Shown here: piece after piece, positions 45,988 to 57,979 of the stretch | Position numbering within the stretch: position 1 is the first letter of the stretch | Layout of the letters: each line of letters opens with the position of its first letter | NCBI GenBank assembly: GCA_963971425.1 | Contig: OZ020517.1 | Span: 11,720,501-11,784,500 of the forward strand | DNA from: Bryoerythrophyllum caledonicum | Lineage: Eukaryota > Streptophyta > Bryopsida > Pottiales > Pottiaceae | Direction: 5' to 3' | Length of the DNA: 64,000 bases | Made by a program: the position numbers and the translations under genes | The notes under the pieces: model-generated | The model's database searches: none | What the model saw: only the letters and a program-made list of their open reading frames with translations | What the model was told of the DNA's origin: nothing

Positions 45988-48845
45988 AGTGTCAGAGGGG
46001 TTAGTGTAGGTAAGTTGATTTACATGGTCAGGAGATAAGGGGAGAAATGAAGTTTTCGAACGTCTTTGGCTTGTTCTAGAGAATATAAGAGGACCGTCCT
46101 CTTGGTCGTTTGAGAGATGGATTAGGGGCTCAGGTTGTTGTTGAGGTGAGGTGAGGTTAGGTTGATTTCTGAGGTCTTCTTCCTTCTACCTTGTGGTTTC
46201 GGGGTGAGGTCACGCTTCAAAGTTGGGGTAGTTAGCTTCCTTGCAATCACTAGTCTTGTTTTGACAGGTGTGGCTTCTACTCTAGAGGTACTGGTAGATT
46301 TTGTTTGTCTTGGCTGTGCGTTGTTTTTAGGGGGTACTTGTAGCTCTCCACTATTGGTCTTTCGATGTGCGTCTACGCCACTATCTTTCTCTTCAATGGT
46401 TTTACGGAGGGTAGATTTACATCGGCCTCCTGAACTCATGCGAGTTTGTCTAGTTCTACTAGTGTTGGTGGTGGTAGGGGTTAAGTGTAGAGGGGAAAAG
46501 TTTGGAGGGAGGGTAGTCGGGTTTAAGTGGTGTCTAGGGTAGTGTGTAGGGTGGGGGAGGTAGTTCTTGTGAAGAGGAGGGGGAGGTGGTAGAAGAAGAG
46601 GGAAGTCAAAAGTAGGGGAAAAGGTCGCTGCTATGGGGAGAGGGGGTCGTAGGGGGGAAGTAGTGGTGTAGTGGGGAGTCGCAGGGGAAGGGAGGGGGAG
46701 GTAGTAGGTTCTGGAGGTGGATCGCAAAGGGAGGAAGAGGCGCAAATAGAGGTCGTTGTTTACAGGTTTTTCCGCCTGGAAGGGATCGCTCGGTGGCAGG
46801 TGCCTTATTTAGATTCTAGTGCCGAATATAGGTGTGCTGCGCTCGGTCTGGTCGCTGAGGTGTTGCATTGGGTACGGGTCTCATGTGCTGGATTTGCACG
46901 TTGGGATGCTGAATTCGGACATTGGGGTGTCTTGAATTGGATTCCAACGGCTTCACTCGGTGGATGTAGTGGTTGGGCGCGCTTGGATTGTGCTGCAGCT
47001 TGGTTGCTTGGCGTTTCAGTGGGGTTGGGTCGAAGAGGGTGAGTTGCTTCGCCTTATAGGTGGTGAGTACCGGGGGGATTGAGTTGTAGGGGTTGATTTT
47101 CTTTGTCTTGTGGGTGGATGGAGGCACAGCGGTTGAGTCGCAGGGGCTGAGTTGTTGCGGTTCTTTTGTTTTTGATCCTACTTCTGGCCTTGTGGGAGTT
47201 TGTTGGTGTGTCAGGGAGGTTGGGTCGTTGGAGAGCTTACGGGAGTGCTTCTTCTCGCAGGTGAGAAGTACCAGGTCTAGGTAGCAATCGGGCTCTGGAT
47301 GCTTCACGCGTTGAGTAGAGTGCTGCTTACGTTGGGTGCCTATTGCTCCACTAGGTCGCGGGAGGATCTGGCATCGTGTGGGGAGGTTAGATCGCAGGCG
47401 AGTCTACAGAGGCATATCGCAATGTAGGTGAGGGATTGCGAGGACAAGGAGCAATCGGGCTTTGGATGCTCCTTGGTTTGGGTTGAGCATTTCTTGAGTT
47501 TGGTGCTTGCTGCTCGTTTCGTGAGGGTCTGTTGGTGAGTCGGGGAGGTTGAGTCTCGAAGGGGTCTGTAGGTTACGAATATGGGAGGAGGGGTGCTCCA
47601 ACTCGCGGGATTCATGAGTCGCGGTAGGATTTGTTGGTGCGTCGAGGGGGTTGGATCTCGAGAGGGTCTGTGGGCTATGGGTATGGGAGGGGGGATGCTC
47701 CGGCTCGCTAGGGGTCTGTTAGCCGGGGTTCAGGCTTGTCTGTGGGGGAGATTGGCTTTCTATCAGTGTAGGAGAAGGGAGGGGCACGATCTGGAGAGAA
47801 TGAGGGGGGAGAAGGGGAGAGGGAAAGGGAGATGTGGGTGAGAGAGGGGAGGAAGATGAGGGTGAGAGAGGGGGGGCTGGGGGAGGGGAAACCTGTTGCG
47901 GGAGGATAGAAGAGACTTGTTGTAGAGGGAGAAGGGCTGTGGACGTGATGGAGGAGGGTTGAAGGTTTTATAGGTATACTTACCTTATTTTTTGTCCGTG
48001 TTTTTATTTTTTTGTGTTGATGATGTGCTTGCCTCCGTGCTGTTGTTATTTGACTGCTGCTTACTTGTCGCTGTCCACCTCCAGGTCGTTTATCGCTGTT
48101 GATGATGATTTGTGGGGTTGTGGTGGTGGTGTAGGTCTTCTATGGGCGTGCGCGAAGTGTCTTCTTTGCTCCTCTCATTTGTAGTTTAGTTCTGTAGAAA
48201 TTTTGCCAACACTACCGCATGCGGCATGCAAGTACACACTTTCTATTCTTGTGCCTAACGATTCTAGGGTTAGCAATAAGGTGACTGTGGGCAATGTTGT
48301 GACTATTGTATGTGCGGTGTCTGTTGAGAGAGATCCATACTATGTAAACGCAATGAGATGAGTAAAGTGTAACCTAAAATGACTGGAGATTGCTGTTGGA
48401 TATCCGTGTTGAGATGATCTCTTGCTCAATCTTGTGTGTGGAGTGTCTGGGTCGGGAAGGAGGAAGACACTTTGTGAGAGGTAGCAGCTTCTACTGATTT
48501 CTCACCAGATCTGTGTTAGATCTGAGTTCCAACGCCTAATAGGTATGGATCTATGCACCAACACTAAAGCCCTCGCTCTCAGATCGGCTTTGCTCAGATC
48601 TATCCCTCTTGTACGTTTCGTGGTCAGCTAACCTCAGATCTGGTGTGTGAGCTCTTTCCAACACGAAACATTGCTTCCCAAACCTCTCTGCATCTCATAA
48701 CTATAGCTTATGGGGGCTCTCGACAAGGCCAGCCACTCTTGTCGCCCATAAACCCTACTTCTGAGACTAAGTCCTTCCTCCTCCCTCACCAGAAAAAACG
48801 GAGCTCACCTAGACTTCATTCTCTTCGATTATGAAGTACATAATT
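45988..48845 (-). other. LINE-1 5' UTR with tandem monomers
   Basis: About 2.86 kb. At about 47,190-47,720 are tandem units of roughly 120-190 bp sharing gtctgttggtg-gtc-gggaggttg and gggtctgt(a/g)gg. The open frame at 46,745-46,122 (Pro/Ser/Thr-rich) has no recognisable domain. Confidence 0.6.
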
Positions 48846-48857
48846 AGAGTTACTCTA

Positions 48858-49794
48858 CACATATAGTGGTGATAGATGATTGACATAAAAGTGATGAGAT
48901 GACAAAGTAATAAGGATGAATTCCAATATCTCATGGCTAGAGGTCCAACGTAATTATAGTATTATTCATTTCTTTTTCATAGCTTGAATCTACATGATGG
49001 TGGAAAAAAAAAACTAAGGTTACCAACATATGGAATCGACAAAATAGATGACAATTATGATTGAGGCGGTGAAAACAACTAAGATGATTGTGATTGTTCA
49101 CATAGATGAGCTAAGAGAATCTATTGTATGATGATATCAAATTTTTATTAATTTATCATACAAATAGTTGATCTATCATACTATATGTATGTTTATGATT
49201 ATGAATTGAATTTTAAATTTTAATCGCCTTAAATATGATGCAATGAAGAAAATTATTAAAACTTTATACTTCACTAGTTTCAAAAAAAAAATTCAATCAT
49301 TTCAATTTAAATTAAGATTTTTATTGTATTTTTTAGATCATATTTTTTAATTCTTTAATTTTGCTAAAAATGTTACGATACTTTTTTAATGTGATACTGT
49401 AGATGAAAATAGAAAACAAACTCACAATCTTACACTAAATTGATGGAATGTAATAAGGACCAAATTGAATTTGAAATTTACATACGATGGATTATGCAAT
49501 ATAGTAGTTTTTTAAATATTAAAAGTCATCACTACTTTGAATCTATTGACACCTTAGAATTGAAAATTGTAACTAAGTTTCACAATCAAACCCATTTCTA
49601 CCACACAATTGTTTGACATCATTTCAAAACCATATTCATACTTCAAATCATTTGAAAACACAAATTGAGTGCTAAAAAATATTTTGTATTTGTGATTGAC
49701 ATCAAGTTTGAAACACCTATAAAGTTTAGAAGCAACCTATCCATGTGGATACATAACCTATTTAGAATGTTGTGAACATGTAACTTTTGATTAC
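48858..49794. other. AT-rich intergenic DNA
   Basis: Between LINE-1 and the large transposon. No supported gene or repeat. Confidence 0.5.
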
Positions 49795-49798
49795 AACA

Positions 49799-49830
49799 AA
49801 CACGCAATTAAGCAATTATGCACTTGGCCA
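49799..49830 (+). repeat. Left terminal inverted repeat
   Basis: Pairs with 63,654-63,685 (31/32). The inner part forms a hairpin: gcactt (49,820-49,825) with aagtgc shortly after, loop about 10 nt. Confidence 0.85.
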
Positions 49831-50369
49831 TATAAAAGTGCACTTGGGTACAACGGCGGCCATTGCGAACAAAAGTGGCAAAATTGCAAAAAATAAATAA
49901 AAGAAAAAAAAAAAAAAGATTTCCAAAGAAAAAAAATTGAGCTTCTACAACAATATTACGTACAATCATGGTTGTTAATATAAGAAGCAATTTTTTGGGA
50001 TTTTCAACTAATTTGTGGTGGCCCCTTGTTAATATTAGATAAATGTGTATTTAATATAGTTTCACAATATTTCAAAGATAGATTTGAAGGATTGTAGTAT
50101 ACAAACAGGCGTAATCACAAAAAAACATACTTTATGCAAGGGTTGGCAGTTGATTAAAAGATATTCAACGTAGTATATAATGCATACAATGGTGGAAACT
50201 AAATATAGATTCTTCTATAAATGGACTTAGCACCAATAGTAAAATTACCTTTACCCTATAGGATTAATGACATAACGTCTTACATCACCCTTAGAATATA
50301 CTACTCTTACACATACACTATATATCTATTAATATACACAACTAGTATACTCTCATAAAGGCACACTAT
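49831..50369. other. Left subterminal region of the transposon
   Basis: Non-coding AT-rich sequence between the TIR and the transposase stop; likely includes the transposase 3' UTR. Confidence 0.5.
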
Positions 50370-53300
50370 CTACTCCACAGAATTTAGGGCTGCTTGCAAA
50401 CGGTCGTCATCGATAGCTTCGGTTTGCATTGCAACATATTGTAGTATGTGAGCCTTTGCCGATTGAAGAATGCGAATCGTGCTTTCAACCTGCACTCCAA
50501 ATACATTGCGCTTTCTGCACCCGCTGGCCCCGGACATGGTTCTTTCCGATGAGTCTACCCATGAAAAAATGCATGCATCTTTCACTACCCAACTATGGCT
50601 CTCCCCAGATGGCTCCCAGAATGAATCCATGCAATTTGCATACCGTTGTGCAGAAGACCCATGTCCATCAGCAACCCCCCTTTGGATGATGGGCCAATAC
50701 CAACAAACCTTAATCTTAAGTCTCCATCGGTTTTTTCCTTCCTCAATCACTTTCCCCACATAGAATGGTACACCGCCTTCTATCTCTGCTCGATCAACAC
50801 TCAAGGCTACAAACTGTCCACAACGGATATCAGATTGTGGATTAAATGGTGGAAATGGGTCGTGATTACCTTCATACATTGCTCCTTCTTCGGCGCGTTC
50901 CTCAACATAGTTGCGCTCTGTTTGTTGTGCCCTACGCACTGCTTGATTAGAGGGTCTTCCTCTACGAGGACCAAAGTATCCTCGAGACTCGGCATTTGGA
51001 AGCACCGCCACTACCTGCTCTACAACATTTACCTCGCGATTTTCTTCACTTCCACCATCCATTACATCCAAAGATGCGCTCCCTGTAGGTCTGGTGTTGG
51101 AGAACTCTGAAAGCCAAAACGGTGAGGTACGATGCTTATTGCTACGATCTTTGTGTGGAAATTGAGCTAAATAGACTTTCAATCTTTCAGCCTCTACTTT
51201 TGCCTCACGATTCTTGTCCTCATGCTGCAACCTTTGAATGCACCTTTGTTTATATGCAATGAAGTCATCCAACGCCTTCAACTCCCGTTCGTCCGCTGCA
51301 AATACTTCCGCAAACGATGGTCGTTCATCCCTATTTGGCAACGACCTCAAAGTTTTCGTCCCTGCCTCCGGTCCCCATGGATCCTTGCAATAATGCTTGT
51401 GTTGTACTCGAACCTCACGAGTCCTTTCTCGATTGTCCATATAGAATCGCATGTGGTGCGGAAATGTTATGCCCACCAATGAATCCTGACCTGTCAGTAA
51501 GTGAGGAGTTATGAACACTTTCCAATCCCATACATTCTCTAGCAGCCGGGCGCTAACAAATGCCTCCGTAGGAGATGTTCCTCGTTCTATAAGACTAATC
51601 ATTTCCTTCAACGAGTCCACGTCCGACCTCTTCAACGTATTTGATATACAACTGAAACGTTGATCAATATCTTCGTGTGTATGGCCCACTATAAGAAAAG
51701 ATAGTTCCACCTCCTGAAAAAACTCCAATCCCACCAATGTAGCACATAGAGCAAACATGTAAATGTTTTTGTTCTCACGCGTGCAGTTGTCGGCTTGAAT
51801 TAGCAGTGTTGGTGGCAAAAAGCCCCTCCTCCGTAGCACATCTCCAATCACGTAGAACAATGTACTCACAACTTGATTGCTATCGTGTTTGTGGTGAGCC
51901 CCAAACCACACGTCGCAATATAAACCAATCCCATGTACAAGAGCACCATACAAATGGGTCTTCACAAACCGGTGTTCAATGTTCTTTACAGTCTGATGCA
52001 TCCTCGGTACCATGGTCGTATTTTGGTCCATGCCATCCACTATGATGCACAAGTACAACTCAGGGCTAATATAACAAGACCTCTTGAATATCCAATAATG
52101 CCTACGTTCTTCCATCTGGTTGCGCAGATGCAACATAAACAACTCCTTTATCTATATCCTTGCATCCGCATTGGTGGTTCCCTCCATGGCACATTTATAC
52201 TCCCAACAATGATAACACTTTGAGAATCTTGAAAATGGAGGTACCTGAACGTGGGGATACTTGATGCGCCACATCCTCCGAAACAAACTCATAGAAATGG
52301 TTTCTCCATTACAAATTCTTTTGACCTCCTCATTCACGTAATTGAATACATTAAATTTGGTTGTATTCATAGGAAGGAGAATGAGAGGCACCACTTCGTT
52401 GTCACTTTTACGGCGAATACAACGATGAGGTTGAGGACAACCAGCTTCATCGACAAACGATTTAAAGCAAGCCTCTGCTGCAGACATTCTAGTACTCTCT
52501 CTTATCGGATCTGAAAGGGTATTGCCGTGAATCGATGTCACTCTTCTATATATTAGACAGTCCTTCTTCAATTGCTTAAAGCGCCTCTGTGAATATCCAA
52601 CCCCAAGAGCATAGCAAGCATTGCAAACTTCTTTCCCATCTAACTTTGTTACAAACTTGTCTCGACGAGTTCCTTCCGTCCTACTGTAAAAAGAAACCAG
52701 CATCTGTCTCATCCACGTACTTCGAACTGAAAACTCACTACCCCATGCACTATATCGCATGTCCAATAGATACCTTGCTGGAACGTCCCTCAAACAATTG
52801 CGTTTGCATCCTCCTTGTGCCATTGCAATTTGCACACTTCTAAGCGATACCTTAGATGGTGCAGCTTCTGTCAATGATGGCTCCCTTGAATCTCTGTTTC
52901 TCCTATTTTGCATAGAATATGGATGACGTACTGGTCTAACATAAGCAAATCCATCTACATGGGGCAAATCTTGGATATTTGAGGAAGTAGATTGGGAAAA
53001 CGGCGAATTTTCATCTATGGCGTTTGAAGCATGACTACTGCGTCGAGACCTCTGGATGGATCTTGGTGTGTTCATGAACTCAGGAAAATCAAATTCTGGG
53101 GCCATCACTTCTGCAGGCGCTATCTCTGATCGAATGTCACCATGGACACCTGTGATATCAGGTTCTACAGCCACTACACGTAGCAAAGATCGATGCCAAC
53201 GAATGATCAAGCCCACACACATGCCAAGGCGTTCTCCTACAATCTCTCCGGTCCAATGCAATGCATCATCTACCCTAGTGATACGCACCGCCACCTCGAA

Positions 53301-53600
53301 TGGGAACAACTTCGATCCATTCAATTCCATGCCACTTTTGAATGCATGCTCCTTGGTTGCTAAGCCCACCACATCTCCTCTTTCTGAAAGCAATTCTACT
53401 GCCCTTTCCAATTCAGAAGTCATGATCCCAACAGATCTCTGTTGAATTTGCCTTGCACGTGCTACTCGTACTAATCGGGCCCCTACAGAGCTATTAGAAG
53501 GCATATTGTCCCTTTCGATGTGTGGCCGTATCAATGGAGTCTGAATCGTGCGGCTCTCCATTATCACTATTAAAAAAATAGAAACATTATGGCTGCACAT
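50370..53600 (-). pseudogene. DUF7869-type putative transposase, one in-frame stop
   Basis: One frame of 1,077 codons broken by a single TAG at 52,152-52,154 (ADARI-stop-IKELF). Start is ATG 53,600 or, more likely, ATG 53,561 (MESRTIQTPL). N-terminal third: unknown globular part, then a Ser-rich linker. About residue 262: GCKRNCL. About 340-350: GKEVCNACYALG. About 470-480: CYHCWEYKC, so several Cys motifs suggest zinc binding. Core: VDGMDQ (about 520), LIQADNCTRENKN (about 600) and VGHTHEDIDQRFS (about 640) are hallmarks of the DUF7869 family; the three acidic sites fit an RNase H-fold DDE/D nuclease. About 878: RRGRP, an AT-hook-like motif. C-terminal FVALSVDRAE and YVGKVIEEG recall a BAH/SH3-like module. 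Its role as transposase is inferred from the TIRs around it. TAG probably arose from CAG. Confidence 0.75.
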
Positions 53601-53799
53601 TAGTCAAAATACATGTACTAATTGTTAACCTTCAAAGCACCATTCATCTGATAAAAGGTATGTTTCTAAACACATATTTACTGTTCAAAATATGATGATG
53701 ATATTGTACCTTTTGATAAAACTGCTTTGAAATGAGAAAATTAAGAATTTTTAGCACATGAACTCCTTGCACGGAGTCTTTAACCCTGAAGGTACAATG
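53601..53799. promoter_or_regulatory. Probable upstream region of the transposase gene
   Basis: AT-rich gap between the transposase start (minus strand) and the first repeat unit. Divergent promoters are expected within 53.6-59.1 kb; no specific element is recognised. Confidence 0.3.
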
Positions 53800-54740
53800 A
53801 TAGTGTTACACCAAAAACACTTCTAAATTGTTGGATTCCAGTGCAACGAACAAAAAATGAAACAAAAACTTTTATTTCTAGTTTTGACCGTAGTTTCTCA
53901 ATTACGACTTATTAATTAATAATTAAAAAAACATTCATAAACTTTGGCCGCACGGATTGAAAGATTATAGTGTTTGAAGTGAATCTTATGGTTCATTTAC
54001 TTCCCTGCGTGTAGTGGATCAGCAGACTTTGACTTCACTTGGTGTCAATTTTTTTTTTACAGAAGGTCTAATTCCTTAACCATCTTGTTTAGCATGATGT
54101 TAGTTCCTTGTACACCAATTTTTAGAGGGAGAAAAAAGGTGTAGCATATTCAAAACAACTGTGCAAAGAATCGAAGTTCGGAATTTGTTGATTCACACTG
54201 TAATTTTTTGTGAACTTAATATGTTTTAGATTGGTAATTGAAATGGTCAATAAGAAGGTTTACACCACATATTGTAGTGGAAAAAAAAAGTGAAAAATAA
54301 AAAGATATCTAGGTTTTAATTGGAAATCAAGAAGTTTTTTTGGTACCTTGCCCATCACTGACTGACAATGTGTGAAAATGTTTGATTTGGGTTGGTATGC
54401 TATTTTTCAATAAAGACAAGAACTTATTTTGACAACATCAAGGGAAATAATTTTACTTTTGAGTACAAAAAATCTCACAATCAACAGAGTGTCCTAGCAA
54501 AAGTTTTTGGAGGTGCCCAACTTGTTTGCTCTCTCCATTTTAAATTTATAACCCTATAAATTTTTGATCAAATGTCCAATTTACGTAAAAATTATTTTCC
54601 CACTAAGGTTTTGGTAATGCCTTTCTATAGTAAAATTTACAAAGAGGAATGTTGGACATTGACACCATAGAAACCTGACCAAACATTCAACAAGCCAATT
54701 TTTGACACTTGATCCATTAGGGGTTAAATATGCTACACCT
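53800..54740 (+). repeat. 0.95-kb internal repeat, unit A
   Basis: Landmarks in order: gtgttacaccaaaaacactt, tgaccgtag, ccgcacggattgaaagattatagtgtttgaag, cccctgcg-like tract, ccatcttgtt-agcatgatgt, gtgtagcatattcaaaac, ttttttggtaccttgccc, aggggttaaa. Roughly 85% identical to unit B by eye. Non-coding. Confidence 0.75.
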
Positions 54741-55019
54741 CTTTTGCATTCCTAAACATTGGTGAATAATGGAACTAATCAATCTTCACATGATGATAAT
54801 GAACCTAGATCATGTGTGATGCAATCTTTTGAATCCAAGTGAACTGAAACGAAGGGAATTCACTGAACCTAGGGAAGAAAATGAACCATGTTGTCTACTT
54901 GCTATTATTGACACCATTGGAACTTGTTACAATCGCTAATTAAATAATGGATTTGTACGTCCACATAAAGGTTATTCTACAAACAACATAGTACAAAAGA
55001 TCAATCAAGAATCAATCTT

Positions 55020-55975
55020 AACCCCTAAGGTATCGTGACAGTTTTACACCAAAAACACTTCAAACTAAATGGATTCTAGTGCAACGAATAAAGAAGGAAA
55101 CAAAAACTTTGATTTTTAGTTCTGACCGTAGGATCTCAATAAAGGCTTATTAAATAATACATATACAAAATTTCAAAAACTTTGTCCGCACGGATTAAAA
55201 AATTATAGTGTTTGAAGTCAACTAAATGGTTCATTTTCTACCCTGCGTTTAGTGGATCAATAGACGTTGACTTCAGTTAGTGTCAAAAAATTTCACTACA
55301 AAAGGTCTAAATCTATTACCATCTTGTTAAGCATGATGTGAGCTCCTTACATTTTACTTTTTAGAGGTAGAAACCGGGTGTAGCATATTCAAAACAAGTG
55401 TGCAAGGAGTGGAGGCTTGAAATTTGTTAATTCACAGTTTAATTTCTTTTCAACTTAATATGTTTTTGATTGACAATCCGAATGGTTAATATGAAGGTTT
55501 ACATTACATATTGATGTGAAAAAAATAAAAAGTGAAAAATATGAAAATATCTAGGTTTTATTTGGAAAACAAGAAGTTTTTTTGGTACCTTGCCCGACAA
55601 TGAGTGACAATGTGTGAAAATGTTTGACTTGGGTTGGTATGCTATTTTTCACTAAAGACAAGAATTTTTTTTTGACAATATGAAGGGAAATAATATTACT
55701 TGCAAGTAATGAAAATCTCACTTTCAATAGAGTGTCCTATCAAAAGTTTTTGGAGGTGCCCGAGGTGCCCGCCCTCCCCATTAAAATTCAAAACCCTATA
55801 ACTTTTTCATCAAATGTCCAATTTAGGTACAAATTGTTTTCCCACTAAGGTCTTGGTAATGTCTTTTTATTATAAAAATTTCAAAGAAGAATGTTGGAAA
55901 TTGACACCATAGGAACCTGACCGAACTTTCAAAAAGCCCGTTTTGGACACTTGGTACCTTAGGGGTTAAACTTGT
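55020..55975 (+). repeat. 0.95-kb internal repeat, unit B
   Basis: Same landmarks and orientation as unit A. Between A and B (54,741-55,019) is unrelated non-coding DNA. Confidence 0.75.
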
Positions 55976-56814
55976 ATAAAAATAAATGTTTACCTCAAGA
56001 TACGTTGCAGGTGTTAGCGGTACACGCACTGATGCTTGATGGCATTCAACATTATATCACCATTCCGTCGTTGTTGTTCGACATGTTTCTCAACCCTTCC
56101 CCCTTTACCTACAACACATGCATAAAGTTTATATGGTAAACTATGTGATAAAAAATCCTATATGTATCTTCGTATTACATATAGCCCGAAATTTTAATAT
56201 AATATATTGAAAAAATTAACATATGGAGAAACAAAGCAAAAGGTCCAAAGTTCTTAAAGTCAAATTTTTACTAGTAAACTTGAGGCACAAGGTTCCAACA
56301 TGGATAAAAGGTTTCTATGCAAACCTAGAGGTCATTTCTCTTTGCAGTTTCTAAGGTGGGCACTCTTGCAATCAAAACCTCAAGGCTATGTGCATTTTTA
56401 CTTCATTCACTAATTTTTGTCAAATTTGTATACTGTGTAGATTGGAGGAAATTTGCACATCGAGGAGATTTTTGCGAACTTGGTAAGCTTCTAACTTTGT
56501 TTCAATTCTGAATGTGAGGAACTTAAGGGTTATGTTCATGATGATTGAAGTTCAGACAGAATTACGTTAGTGTTAGGTGAGTACCAATGTTTGAATTCAC
56601 AAATGAGAACACCAACTGGAGTATGTACAAACTTGCAATTTCAACAAGAAAACATGATAGCAGTCAACAACTAGAGAGTGCAAGCATTGTTATAGTGAAA
56701 AAATGACACCAAAACCTCATAAAGTGAGTCAAAAGAGCAGCTCGTAGTATTGCACAAAATCCTCAATATGGCACATCAGCGCACTACTTCAAATCCTAGC
56801 CTCTACACAGAAGA
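55976..56814. other. Non-coding DNA inside the transposon
   Basis: No supported gene or repeat between unit B and the AAACCCTA cluster. Confidence 0.45.
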
Positions 56815-56950
56815 ACCTAAACCCTAGTTCCAAAACCCTAGCCGCCGTCACGAAACCCTAGCCACCACCACCAAACCCTAGCCATCGCCACCAAAACCTA
56901 GCCGCCGCCATCAAACCCTAGCCGCCACAACCACGAATCCAGACCCTAGT
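56815..56950 (+). repeat. Cluster of AAACCCTA(GCC) units (telo-box-like)
   Basis: At least six copies of aaaccctagccgcc(gcc/acc) in about 130 bp. AAACCCTA is the plant telo-box motif, common in promoters and 5' UTRs of plant genes. The units also look like a Gly/Ala-rich microsatellite, so function is open. Confidence 0.6.
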
Positions 56951-57011
56951 CAACATATTTGCATGACGTGGAAATCGCGTGACGCCTCCCAAAGTAACCT
57001 TGAGCTAGAGC

Positions 57012-57761
57012 TGTGCGCGCGCACACCCCCTACTGCTGGTGCTCCTCCACCAAGCTAATCCAAACACATCGAGGCAAAAATCAAAACAATAGCTTCCTCC
57101 GCGATCAAGTGTGGCAGTCAACCTCCTCGTTGCGCAGCTTCGCAGGTGCGACGCCTCCTTCCCATTTCATTGCCNNNNNNNNNNNNNNNNNNNNNNNNNN
57201 NNNNNNNNNNNNNNNNNNNNNNNNNNNNNNNNNNNNNNNNNNNNNNNNNNNNNNNNNNNNNNNNNNNNNNNNNNNNNNNNNNNNNNNNNNNNNNNNNNNN
57301 NNNNNNNNNNNNNNNNNNNNNNNNNNNNNNNNNNNNNNNNNNNNNNNNNNNNNNNNNNNNNNNNNNNNNNNNNNCTGCGGCCCTGCCGAGCAGGCGCTGC
57401 GCCTTACGCGGGCAGGCGCGGCGCTGCCACGGCGCAGGCGTGCAATGTTTTTTTTTCCTCTCTCTTTCCCCCACTAACCCACACACAATTTCCCTCACCC
57501 ACTCTCTCCTTCTCTCTCCTAAACCCTTGCCGCCCACAACTTCCCTCACACCTCCCACAACTTCCTCCCCTCCCTCACACCTTCCCCGCCCACATAAACC
57601 CATCTCTCCCACACATCTCCCACACATCTCCTCACACATCTTCTCACACCTCCCACACATCTCCTCACACCTCCCCCACATTGTCTCTCTCCTCCTAACC
57701 CTACCCCCTCACTCACAGCCTCATCACAACTTCTACCAGGGGTGTGCGCGCGCACACCCCT
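57012..57761. repeat. Pair of CG/CA palindromes flanking the assembly gap
   Basis: tgtgcgcgcgcaca at 57,012-57,025 and a longer perfect 24-bp palindrome at 57,738-57,761 containing the same core plus cccc/gggg arms. Both are followed by ccccct-type sequence on the plus strand. They flank a CG-rich stretch and the gap, and may mark ends of a nested unit. Confidence 0.5.
57175..57374. other. Assembly gap (200 N)
   Basis: Exactly 200 unknown bases, a typical placeholder length. Sequence on both sides is CG-rich. Open frames drawn across it are meaningless. Confidence 0.99.
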
Positions 57762-57979
57762 CCTAGGACTACCCACTTGAGCAAAGGATTGATATCCTTA
57801 TTGATACCCGGAAATCGAAACCCTAATCCAAACCCTAATTTGATACACCGGTTGATAACCGCTTGTGGTACCAAGGAGCTCATACCCTGGTCGTCATACC
57901 CTAGATATTGATACCCCAAGTACCTTGGTCCATAAATAATGTAGAGAATATCTAACCCAAATATCGTTAAAATTGTTTG
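57375..57979. other. Non-coding DNA between gap and repeat unit C
   Basis: CG-rich start, then pyrimidine-rich ctcccacacatct repeats (about 57,600-57,690) and a gataccc-rich stretch (57,790-57,930). No supported gene. Confidence 0.45.

Larger units (their letters stand above)
41872..48845 (-). mobile_element. LINE-1, 5' half (5' UTR, ORF1, 2A, endonuclease)
   Basis: Upstream portion of the LINE whose remainder is at 9,388-15,440; LINE-2 sits between them. The 5' end at 48,845 abuts agagttactcta (48,846-48,857), the duplicate of 9,376-9,387. Sequence near 48,780-48,820 matches the 5' end of LINE-2. Confidence 0.88.

Noticed and set aside
46162..47841. Plus-strand open frames opposite the LINE-1 5' UTR
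   Set aside because: Low-complexity antisense of tandem monomers; no recognisable protein.
56815..56950. Interstitial telomere
   Set aside because: Units are AAACCCTAGCCGCC variants, not uninterrupted AAACCCT repeats.
57013..57766. Open frames running through the N gap
   Set aside because: Their middle is undetermined sequence and the ends are low complexity.
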